This document shows positions 54,591-64,000 of a stretch of 64,000 bases of DNA, in pieces. The notes beneath the pieces were generated by a model. It made no database searches. It was not told where the DNA came from and was given only the letters and a program-made list of their open reading frames with translations. A program made the position numbers and the translations under genes. How positions within the stretch are numbered: the first letter of the stretch is position 1; every line of letters starts with the position of its first letter. This stretch comes from Macrothele yani (taxonomy: Eukaryota > Arthropoda > Arachnida > Araneae > Macrothelidae), in the NCBI GenBank assembly GCA_039090855.1, contig CM077005.1:75078607-75142606 (forward strand), given 5' to 3'.

Positions 54591-56344
54591 AGGGTCTGGT
54601 GATAACGCCTTCTGTCTCAAAAAATGAAAAACGTCCTTCCTTAATATTTCACTGCTATCCAAGATTCCAGTAGCAAAAATAACAGGTGCAAAGGGCGATA
54701 AAATTTTATGTACCAGTATGTTTATGCCAGCTAAGTGAAAAGTTTTATGTAAAGGAAATAGTGGAAACTCTTATTGATGTCTAGTTTTACCAGAGTTTTT
54801 TTCCAGTCTACTTCTACGAACAGGCACTTACGCAAACTAGTTGGAATTATATGGAAAATGTTTCGACTAATGAAAATGTATGAATACGTTCCCGATTGTA
54901 AAATATTGCTCCATCAGAAGCTCAAAAATGTGCAGGACGTCTTGTGCTCATGTGCACGTTCATCACATTAAATTAAAAAAAAAGTGCTCTCCATCTTTTA
55001 AAAGCAAAGTTGTCATCAGAAATGCAAATGTAAATTCACTCCAGTTAACAGTATAATTTCGCTCTAAGGAAAAAGGAGGTATACAAATCAATTTTCTAGT
55101 TTGCATCTAGAAATACGAAAGTAAGAACTTTCCTCTGTTGCGTTTTAGAACATAGATACGTATATCAAGACAAATGCTAATATGCATTTATACCGCCTTG
55201 GGGGATATTTGTGCATATGCAAAAAAAGCGTGAAATGCATAAATACGAAAATACTTTTAATCATTCTTACCCTTATATAACGTCAAAAGCAATTTTTAAT
55301 AATGAACTTCTAGAAGTGAAGTTACAGGATATATGCATATGTGCATTTGCGCCACACAATAGAATATGTTTGCCGTTTTTGCTTTAAGAAAACCGGAAAA
55401 TGTGCAAATAATCCGTGTCGGCATGTGTGTACGCATACTGAATTGCCAGTATATTATGTACACCTACTCTCTTTCAATAAACGGCTCACCTTAAGACCTG
55501 AGCAAGGTTTGCTGTATAAATCAGACAGAGTGGCACGTCGAGCATCAGTTAGCCTTCGGCTGAGCATCAGAATGTGCAAAACGAGTGATCTGAGCCACTT
55601 TGAACGTAACGTGATGGTTACGTTAGGCGTACTAGTTCGAGCGCCCCACAAGTGTCCGTTTTCCTAGATTTTTTACTCACAACAGCAGCTAGTATTTACT
55701 GTGAATGATGTGACACACAAGAAACCTCCAGTAAGAAGCGATTTTGTAGACGAAGACAAATGGGGGATCTGAGGGGTTAAAAGACATTGGGGACATAATC
55801 TTCCTCTGCTGTAGCCACTTTGCAACACAGTACCATACATGGCACTTTCGGATATCATTTTGACTCGCCAATGTTGAATTCTGTAGTGATTTGAAGCTTT
55901 GTGGTCTGTGTGTTCACTTGCGCGATTTTTACTACTCTCACATGAGCCGTCTGATACCCAAGACGTTTTCATCTACAGAATCGACAAATGCTTGATTTTT
56001 TTGCGTGTCGCGTCATTCACCACAAACCTTGGCTATGGAAGTATGTGGAGGATAGAAATTTGAGTGGTCGAACTGGCAGGCTATGATGTCACGTTCAAAG
56101 ACGCTCAGATCACTCTTTTGCCCACTCAGACCCTCAACTGGATGCACAATTTAACTGGACGCGGTGGTCTGTCTGACCGATGCTACACACACAGAGGTAA
56201 TGTGGCGCTTTACGTGTTCAGGTGAACAGTTTATATGACGAGGGAAGGTGTATACAGTAAACTGACATCATAGTTTATACTCACACGTAAACACGATTTC
56301 TAATCCCCCACGAGTTACAATATTTCAAAATGAAGTTTTATATA

Positions 56345-56530
56345 TACAGCTTGATGTACCCATCTTAAAGGAGATGTATGCGTCAAAACGACAAATTTCA
56401 GCTTTAAGCGTTTGCATACGTAGTTCAGCCAAGAGAATGTCCAGCTCCGGAGCACGGAGACGAGGCTTCGAATTCCCCATCGGCAGAAAAGATCTTTATT
56501 TTCACAAGAGATCAATGGGCATATCCTACA
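56345..56530 (+). mobile_element. SINE-C copy
   Basis: GGAGATGTATGCGTCAAAAC, CATACGTAGTTCAGCCAAGA (A box), GACGAGGCTTCGAATTCCCC (B box), CGGCAGAAAAGATC. Confidence 0.8.
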
Positions 56531-57049
56531 AACAAATTTTGAGCACACACCCGTTAAGATCGATATCATACAGAATTCGGAAATTTGTTTTGAATAAGAG
56601 TGACAAAACTTTCTGGTGAAAGTAAAATCTTGTATAAGACTAGGGTAGTAATTGAATTCACTGTTGTTTCTGGATATGAAGAAAACGGGTGAATTCTGGA
56701 CTATGAATGAAGCCATGCATTGATGTGCGCCTATAAGGAGATCCAGTTTTATTACTTATAGAATGTTTGCCCACCTAGGTACATTCAAAGACACTTCAGA
56801 CGTTGAACGGCAGATGCTAATCTGGAAGTTTTACGTCGACACTTTCAGTGTTTTCCCCAAAGACCCACATTATTTAATGTAGGTTCACAGTAATGTGCAT
56901 AATGAGTGTAAGTTGTTTAATTACTGATATTTTTTAACTTCCACTTATTATTATTTTTAGACTATCTGTTATGCTGGAAATAAAATTTTAAGATGATCGT
57001 CCATTGAAGAGTGTAGTAGATGGTTTGAAGACGAACATCTGTTGCACAG

Positions 57050-57165
57050 GTGGCGCAGTAGTGGGTAAAAGTTCGAATCCTAAGTGAGGCATGGTTAGCG
57101 TGCTTGTCTTTCTCCGCTGACTCTCTCCTACAGTCGCGCAATTTCTAGCTCCTGAAAAGTTGAAG
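57050..57165 (+). mobile_element. SINE-A copy, truncated
   Basis: CAGGTGGCGCAGTAGTGG, then a shortened stretch to AAAGTTCGAATCC and GAGGCATGGTTAGCGTG. The body stops near CTCTCTCCTACAG. Confidence 0.75.
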
Positions 57166-57328
57166 TTATTTTCTAGTTTACAGAGTTGTGTGTGTTTTTC
57201 GACTAACCTGGTTTGTGTTTGAAGAGTTCAACTAACCTCCGGTGTCATCCTTTCCTGTTGGTAAGCACTGATTTTGTTATTATACTCATTTAATCACTTA
57301 GCAAGGCGTTCGTTTACGTTTTGCAAGA

Positions 57329-59270
57329 ATGCAAATGGCGGCTTCCGGCTTCAGCAGCCCAGCTGCTTCAAAACAGGAAGTACCTCTTCTTCAAGCTATG
57401 TTATCAACAGCAGGTGCAATAGCTTCGTCCCCACTTCGACTGAAGCATGACAAAACAGCTCAAGCTCACTTTCTTGAAGGAAATTTTAATCAAGCCTGTC
57501 TAGCAATAGATTGCTAATCCCTAATATGCTGGCCACGAGAAAATCCTCTATTGCGCTCACAAATAAAAAGGCAGCTGACATGAGAAGACCTTCAGGTCAA
57601 CAAAATGTTGAAGAAATGCTACAAATCCAATCTCCGCTCAAAGCTATCCTTAGTTTTGCGCAAGGAGTAAATCCCGCAGCTGCATCGTCACGCTCAGCAT
57701 TTTACTCTGAGTCAGTGGTAAAAGTAAATGAGAAGGGAGTATCAATTGTCACTATGTCTGATTCGCCTGTTAGAAAGCAACATAGGAGCTTATTAAATCG
57801 TACTGTGCTTTTTGAAGCATTACCTCAAACTCCCATCCCAAAGTACCTAGAAGCATTAGAGCAATTATTTCCAAAGGAGGCGATGGAGGAAGTAACGCGA
57901 TGCACTCGAGGTATATCAGTGCTCTTTAAACAAGCATTGTCAGTTGAAAATGTTATGCAGCGTGGGATCACAATCAAATCCCGTACACTTTATCCCACTA
58001 CCCTGACAAATCACCAAGTATGGATCACGTTTCACCCGGTACCGCGTGAGGTACCGGATGACGCATTACTACTTACAGTCAACGAATGGTGCAAAGTCCT
58101 TGGCACAGTCCAACGAGTGCCCGATGCCCCAAGAGGCTCGCCATACAAGCATGTTACAGGACTCAAAAGACAGGTCAGACTGGTCTTCGCCTCTGAGGAT
58201 GCCAAGACGGAGTGCCTAACTCAAGGAACTGTGATACTGGGAACGAGATCTTACATTTTCCAAATTTACTCGAATAAATACTGCAATTATTGATGTGCGG
58301 CTGGAAACATAATGCAACAATGCCCAAACTATCAAACAACAAATGAGGTCGTTCTTTCAACAGCTCTACACAGAACGACAACCAAGCGAACGTTAGCTTC
58401 AACGACTACACCTATTACACCACATCAGTCAGCGGACAACGCTAATGGAAATGAGTTGTTGAGAACTGCAAATATACAAAGTTTCCGTACGATCAGCCCT
58501 TGCCGCCTGCAAAAATATCTGTAATTCTAGACGATATCATCAAAGAACAGCCACCTGTTACTGATAGTGAAGGTGGACTTTCCATGGACATTTGCATTCC
58601 AATCGTAGAAGAGTCCACAGACATTGGTACTGGAGAAACCACTCGTAATGAAACACATACTCATATTGAATAATTAGAGGAACAACGACTGAACACCTCG
58701 TTAGTTTCAATACTAGAGACAGATGGGGAGATCACCACGTCTGCGAAACTTAACCTTCCAGCTGATTCAGAGCCAATGGAGCACACCACTACAGATTGCC
58801 TCAGTATGTCAAAGCGTTGTGGCTCATCGCCTGATATAACTGAGCATAAGCGTTCAAAATCAGGAAAACTAACAACTGCTCATTCCACTGAATCAGTGGA
58901 TGGCGGAGTGAGAGGAGGACCATCCATTTCAGCAGCTGGTTCAAAGCTAGTTATCACCGGACTAACGCGTAAAGCAAGTGCGACATCAGTGCCAATTCCG
59001 ATGTATTGTAATATGAATGATCTAGTGAACATGTGTCGACACCCGGCGGAGCCGTACTCAAAAGACATCTTAAAAAACATTTTTACAAAGAAACAGGGGC
59101 GAAGGTGTTTGACCAAACAATTTCATCAAGAGCATGAGTTTTTTACTAATGTTACTCCACAGAAACATCACCTTCGTTCGTATTTGCCACGTTACCAAGC
59201 TAAAATTTCATATTATTTATCAAACGCAGAGAAGCAGCTGTGTTACTCGGTTAATGTCCAAACAACTTAA
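57329..59270 (+). pseudogene. LINE ORF1 (gag-like)
   Basis: RNA-binding, nucleocapsid-like protein of the retrotransposon. It begins MQMAASGFSS at 57329 with a break at 57515, then a 260-codon open frame to 58293 containing a region comparable to the RRM-like segment of Tx1 ORF1 (VWITFHPVPREVPDDALLL, followed by VPDAPRGSPYKHVTGLKRQV). The CCHC knuckle lies across the stop at 58291-58293: KYCNY, stop, CAAGNIMQQCPN, where the His is now Asn. Downstream is a Ser/Thr-rich tail with KRCGSSPDITEHKRSKS near 58810 and a final open stretch ending VNVQTT* at 59268-59270. Broken at least twice; identification by position and general features, so the assignment to ORF1 is more certain than the subfamily. 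Confidence 0.8.
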
Positions 59271-59843
59271 CCTCGCCTCCTTCAATTACAGAGGGTTCGC
59301 AAATTCTTTTGCGAACTTTTGAGGATCTCTCCCCAACCCTGCCTGGAATCCTGTATTTGCAGGAAACCAATTGTGCTCCTGTGACCCCGATGCACCGTTG
59401 GAGGGTGCGGCCATACAAATTATTTCACTGTTATGGGACTCGACTCGGATCAGGGGTCACCATCGCAGTGCATAATAGACTCTCGTATACATTTGCTAAC
59501 ATCAGGGAGATCGCACGGTTTGAAGGCATCTTCTTGGCGCTCAGTATCATTGTTGCAGGTTTTACTTTGGATCTTTTAATATTCATATGCCAAATTCAAA
59601 TGCAGACGCACTTTCGCTCATCGAAACACTAACGGCGCTTTTCGAAAATATCCCATTGAACGATGTCATTGTTTTGGGAGGCGACTTCAATTGTACCCAG
59701 CAGCCAGATTTAGATCGAAACCACTCGACTGAGTATAGGATGGCCATAGTGTCAGCTCTAGCAACATTAGTCAACTATGCTACGTTAAGCGATGTGTATC
59801 GTGAATACCACCCATCCACTCCGGTATTTTCGTGGAGGTCACC

Positions 59844-59907
59844 GTAGAATCTGTCAAGGTGGGCCTCCACGACATCACAGGTGGAGTCCCACCTTGACAG
59901 ATTCTAC
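59844..59907. repeat. 27-bp snap-back inverted duplication in LINE EN domain
   Basis: Arms 59844-59870 and 59881-59907 match at 26 of 27 positions around a 10-nt loop (GACATCACAG). Removing the left arm and loop joins SWRSP to VESHLDRFYVSVH in frame, which matches the family's endonuclease. Confidence 0.95.
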
Positions 59908-62601
59908 GTTTCAGTACATTTATGTACAGCAGTCCAAAAGGCGGAATATCGCCTCACAAACTCCTCAGATCATTCCATATGTACAATATCCTTCATGTTA
60001 CGAATCACAAATATCCCGAAATATCACATCTGGTTTCTTCCGGATTACCTATTACAAGATGTGGATTTCAAAAATACAGTCTCTCAGATTCTTCAAACAG
60101 CAAGAAAAAAAACTTGAATACTGCTGACGACCCGGTTACCCACTGGATCACAACAAAAAATATGATTATAGTTTTTGTTCAACGTTTTCCATGGAGTTAT
60201 AATTTTAATCATTCCATGAAAATTGCACATTTGCGAGCAACCCTTGATTGTCTGAAAGTAAAATCTGCCACCTACAGCTCAACAAAAGCAGGGTTGAGAA
60301 AACGATTGGGACATGACCCAAGCCAAGCACTGCGAAGACTCAAGTTCCAAGAACTCACTGATGAGGTCCAGGATGTGTGCGCACTCGCGGGTGTTGAGCA
60401 GTGTCTTCTTTCGAGGGCCTCTCTCCCCCATCTTACTCTCCAAGACGGAACTGTTACTAACGTTTCTACCATCCTGGGTCCCGTGATCCACGATTATTTC
60501 CGTGAACGTTTTAACCCATCCCTACCTACCTATAATTCATCTTCCCCTCTGTTCGCCAACCTTCCCAAGGTTCCGTCTCATCTCCTTTCTCCTCTTATTT
60601 CCTGAATTTCTGACGTTGAGATTAAAAATGCTGTCTCTCTACCTCTTTTTATCGCGCTTTTGCTCCGCTACTTCTGCCACTTCTACAAGCTTGTTTTAAT
60701 GCTCTTCTTACTGGTCACCCTATTCCGTCAACTTTCACCGTTGCTTACTTTCGCCTTCTGCCAAAGAAAAGGGACTTGCTCAACCTGAACAACTGGCAAC
60801 CCATTAGCATCTTAAACTCTGACTATAAACCGTACACGAAAATTCTGGTACTCAGACTCAACTCAGTTTTACCACACGCAATACATGAAGATCAAGCTTA
60901 TTCAATTCCATCAAGATCTATCCATGATTCAATTCATTTCATTCAGAATATGGTCATTCTGGCAGAGGAGCGGGTCGAACCCCTGGCGGTGTTTTCACTT
61001 GATCAGTGCCAGGCGTTTGATCGCGTTTCGCATCCTTACCTCTTTCAAGCCTTACAGTCCTTTGGATTTCCAGACAGTTTTTGTTCAATTTTCCTAAAAC
61101 TCTGCTCAGATTCCGTTGTCCACGTTTGTACTGCAGCGCTGCTGTCTGGGGGTATACTGTTTTCTGCTGGTATTCGGCAAGGATGCCCCATTTCAGGACA
61201 GCTGTTTTCGCTAGCCTTTGAATCTTTTTTAGTCTTACCCCGTAATCGATTTACACCATGCCCACTCTCATTAACCTCCGTGAGTCGTCATCATGCGGCT
61301 GTGCTTACGACGTATACTGATGATCTCACGGTCTTTATCCACTCTGAATCTTCCTTTTCACAGCTATTTTCCTGTTATGCCGACTATGAAGGGGCGTCCG
61401 GGGCAGCGCTGAACGCAGCCAAGTGCTCCGAGTTTTGGTGCGGGGCGTGGAGCTCCCATACTCTTCGGCCCTGGGGCGCAAATTGGTCAAATATCGCTCA
61501 GCGCTTCCTGGGGGTCTCGGTTGACCGGTCTTCGCTCCGCACTAACAGCACTAATATATATCTTCTTTCCACTTTTCACAGTTTACTGGCGCGATAGAAA
61601 CGCGTCCGGAACTCCATGTCAGTGCGGGGACGGGCGCGAGTCCTCGCGACTTACCTTATGCCCCTCTTTCTATATACTTGGACGTCACAGGTTGTTCCAG
61701 CTGCGTTTCTTTCCACCATCTCTTCAGAAATTTCCTCTTTTATTTGGCACACGAAACATTGGGCAGCGCTGAGAATCCTGTTGCTGCCGGTTCCATGGGA
61801 TGGAGTTAATCTACCAGATGTGGAACTGCGGTACAGGGCGTCTCGGCTTGCATTTATTTTCCGACAATACTCGTATCCACCCTCATCGGCTGTGCTCCCC
61901 TGGATGCAATTCTCGCTCCGCACAATATATATCTAACATTCAAAGAGCTATTAAAGATGGATCGACGCACTCTTCTTCCTCGACGCCTACCTGCAGTTGC
62001 AAATGAAGACATCAAATTCTGGAAAGAGTTGGCATTATAAAGGCTTCCATCCACCTGTCTCCAATAACTACTTGAAGAGCCTTTGTTATACTCCACGACA
62101 GTTTATCAACAATCATGTGATCCCTTTGTGTACCCAGAATGGATTAAGGCTGGAATACTAACAGTTGCACAGCTGGTGGGACCTGATCTCCAATGGCTCT
62201 CACTTTCGTTTGTTTCCGCACAACTTCTAAATTCTTCAACGAATGTGGACAAATTGGCCTTTTTACACTCCGCTTTGAAACGTTTGTTTCCAATTTTGTT
62301 TCTTCGTCGGGTCTCATTCCTCAAGCGTCAGTTCCTTTATTCCTTCCGTTTCTTTTATCCACCCGTCTGGGGCAGTGTTACTTCACAACCTCCGAACTAG
62401 TTTCATTTATAAACATTTGTTGTTGGGTTCGACTTCTCCAGTTTCCATCCCGTCAATTCCCCGGGGTAGAACGGGCGGTGTGGAGTGCTTCGCATCGCAC
62501 CGTCCGCCTCCCTGAGGAGCGTGACATACAGTGGATATTTTTGATGGACAGACTCCTAACACCGGAAAGGTTGGCCAGATGGGGTCTCAGAAATTGCCTG
62601 G

Positions 62602-62818
62602 GCGGCCCCGGTGGCGCAGTGGTCTAAGGCGCTGGCCTCTGATCATTCGTCCGTAAGGGGTCCGGGTTCGAATCCCGGTCAGGCATGGATATTGTGTTTG
62701 TCTTACGGAACTGGCTCTCTCCCTTCCCTGGAACCAGTGACCCTAAATTAGGGACGGGCGACTGCTTATAGCCCATTGAGTTGCTCACGGTGGTCGTTAA
62801 ACCTCCAATCAAAAAAAA
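62602..62818 (+). mobile_element. SINE-A copy inserted in the LINE
   Basis: Near-consensus, full length with an A-tail. AAATTGCCTGG of ORF2 is duplicated at 62591-62601 and about 62819-62829. The ORF2 reading (NCLDCPFCDD) resumes after it. Confidence 0.97.
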
Positions 62819-63271
62819 AAATTGCCTGGACTGCCCCTTTTGCGATGATTTCGGGGACACTTTCCACATTTACAACTCATGTTGTGTATTAGAACCGTTA
62901 TTTTAACATCTAAATATCCTTGTAGGCAAAGTGTGTCCTCACATGCACTCTCGTCATGAGTTCAATTATTTGTTCCCTAGTGACAGGGTTACACAGCATC
63001 GACCGAACGTCTGCTCGTATTTTTTTGTTTTAGCAAAATTTTCAATTCATGGATTTTGGCCATCTATAAGACACATTTATCCTACCCACTCCATTGTCGA
63101 AGGGGTAACCTTTTGCAACTTAGTTTTCGAAATGCATTAACTACATGTCTGTCATTGGAATATGCAACCCACTCTTCTTGTAACTCTCGTCAAGGGATCT
63201 TTCATTTTGAATGGTTCCCGGGATCAACTTGGTATGAAGTACGTAACAGAATTGTTCATCAAACCGTGTAA

Positions 63272-64000
63272 AGCGGAGCAGACAGAGGTGATGCGTGGGG
63301 CTTTGTCAGCTGCCCGTGGGTCTACAGCGTAGATCTGCTTGCACACAGCTGCTTCTTTGTTTAAAGACTCGTTTTGTTTTTGTTTTGTTTTTTGTGTGTG
63401 TAATGTCAAAAGTTCATATTTCCTTTATAGTGCATTAAGTGAACGGTATATTTCTTCACGCTGAGGATTAAATGGAGTTCATTGCGACTTGAATTGGTCT
63501 TCCAACAAAAGTCTGCCTGCGGCACTTGCCAGGCGAAGTGCTGTTGAACGGACTTACATTGTGATTTCAGTGTCATGTTTCATTGCATCATGTTTTCATG
63601 GAATGGGTCAGTTTGAGGAAGTGTCCCACATGTACAGAGATACTGTCACCCACGAAAGATTTCAAGACGCAATCTTTTTCTGGAGGTTTTGACAATTGAT
63701 CCTTCCTTGTCTTTCCTTGTAATTGATTCTAATTGAAGTATGTAGTATAATGAATAGAATTCTCCGGCTGGACGTGTAGTGCAGGAAAGCTTACGTTAAG
63801 TCCCGTTAGGGTTATTGAAAGGTTACTTGACGTAGCTAAAGTGTGCTTAATCTTCAAAGTGCTAGAGTTTGTTTAGGTAAGACACGCACGTGCAATAAAT
63901 TCCAAGAATATGGAATTTATTTTTACTCAGCGTTCCTTCATTATCTTGAATATCAGTAATATAACTTCGGTTTTAGTACATTAGTACCTTGAAGGCTCCT
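63272..64000. other. LINE 3' region and flank, no gene
   Basis: Non-coding. A T-rich stretch with alternating GTTTT at 63371-63395. CAATAAATTCCAAG at 63892 holds a possible polyadenylation signal, followed by a weak palindrome (AATTCCAAGAATATGGAATT). Confidence 0.45.

Larger units (their letters stand above)
53340..57045. other. About 3.7 kb, mostly unrecognised
   Basis: Apart from a 24-bp duplication near 54542 and the SINE-C at 56345, I see no gene. ORFs are short; a ~108-codon plus-strand ORF at 55341-55667 has no domain. Confidence 0.35.
59254..63271 (+). pseudogene. LINE ORF2: endonuclease + reverse transcriptase
   Basis: The ATG at 59254 overlaps the end of ORF1 by 17 nt. Endonuclease (59254-60000): LNLASFNYRG, LYLQETNCAP, VIVLGGDFNCTQQPDLDR, SHLDRFYVSVH and NSSDHSICTISF, the expected APE-type N, E, D/N, and SDH motifs. 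An inverted duplication at 59844-59907 splits the domain. Reverse transcriptase (about 60776-61440): LNNWQPISILNSDYKPYTKI, DQAYSIPSRSIHDSIHFIQN, FSLDQCQAFDRVSHPYLF (motif A), GIRQGCPISGQLFSLAFESF (motif B) and TTYTDDLTVF (motif C, YxDD). Beyond it, LLPVPWDGVNLPDVEL and, after the SINE, CPFCDDFGDTFHIYNSC, the C-terminal zinc-binding motif. The stop is at 63269-63271. Frameshifts lie near 59300, 59590, 60120, 60610 and 61600. About 1250 residues when whole, typical of Tx1-like ORF2. Confidence 0.93.
57240..63900 (+). mobile_element. Tx1/L1-like non-LTR retrotransposon (LINE)
   Basis: About 6.5 kb, containing a gag-like ORF1 and an ORF2 with apurinic-like endonuclease, reverse transcriptase and C-terminal Cys/His region, in that order. 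The 5' end is estimated from the start of ORF1 plus a short leader. The 3' boundary is uncertain: non-coding sequence after ORF2 runs to an AATAAA-type signal near 63894. Interrupted by a SINE-A at 62602-62818. Confidence 0.88.

Noticed and set aside
1..64000. Prokaryotic defence or biosynthetic system
   Set aside because: No operon structure, ribosome-binding sites or long adjacent ORFs; everything points to a repeat-rich animal genome.

Overview
This 64 kb window is eukaryotic and nuclear. It has no operons and no dense coding. It holds degenerate transposable elements, tRNA-derived SINEs with poly(A) tails, a non-LTR retrotransposon and several tandem-repeat families. The mixture of Tc1-like DD34E, mariner and DD41D-type transposons, a Tx1/L1-like LINE and a SINE whose tRNA head runs into a GAGGCATGGATGTTGTG body suggests an arthropod. 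That is inference, and I cannot name the species. I found no convincing host gene. Essentially every ORF with a recognisable domain belongs to a mobile element, and all of these are broken by stops or frameshifts.

Layout. 0-10 kb: a mariner relic, a DD32E-spaced Tc1 element (3361-4784), a DD34E Tc1 element (7874-9413), many SINE-A copies including a nested pair with a 14-bp target duplication, and SINE-B. 10-14 kb: a ~212-bp satellite split by a 2.4 kb segment that has itself collected SINEs. 15.3-17.3 kb: first copy of a tandem-repeat element whose conserved core resembles the CTCF binding consensus. 17.6-20.9 kb: Tc1 relics, including a TIR-bounded element at 19615-20858. 23.2-24.7 kb: a 1.5 kb fold-back structure with ~254-bp arms. 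26.2-31.5 kb: two more copies of the CTCF-like element in the opposite orientation, on either side of a ~145-bp tandem array that carries nuclear-receptor DR1-like motifs. 31.6-37.6 kb: SINE-C and SINE-B copies, a shortened mariner with ~110-bp TIRs, and a DD41D transposon with a SINE in its end. 37.7-39.0 kb: a Foldback-like element whose arms are 137-bp tandem monomers. 39.1-53.3 kb: two copies of one DD32E Tc1 family, a hAT/ZBED-like relic, another DD34E Tc1 element and an internally deleted DD41D element. 57.2-63.9 kb: a ~6.5 kb Tx1-like LINE with ORF1 and ORF2 overlapping by 17 nt and a SINE near its 3' end.

How the parts relate. The LINE is the kind of element that could mobilise SINEs, but I see no shared 3' end that would prove it here. 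The DNA transposons are fossils of independent families. The most unusual signals are three: the repeat arrays built around CTCF-like and DR1-like cores; a Tc1 lineage with 32 rather than 34 residues between the second D and the E; and several short snap-back inverted duplications, three of which sit inside transposable elements where the ancestral sequence can be inferred, which points to template-switch mutation.
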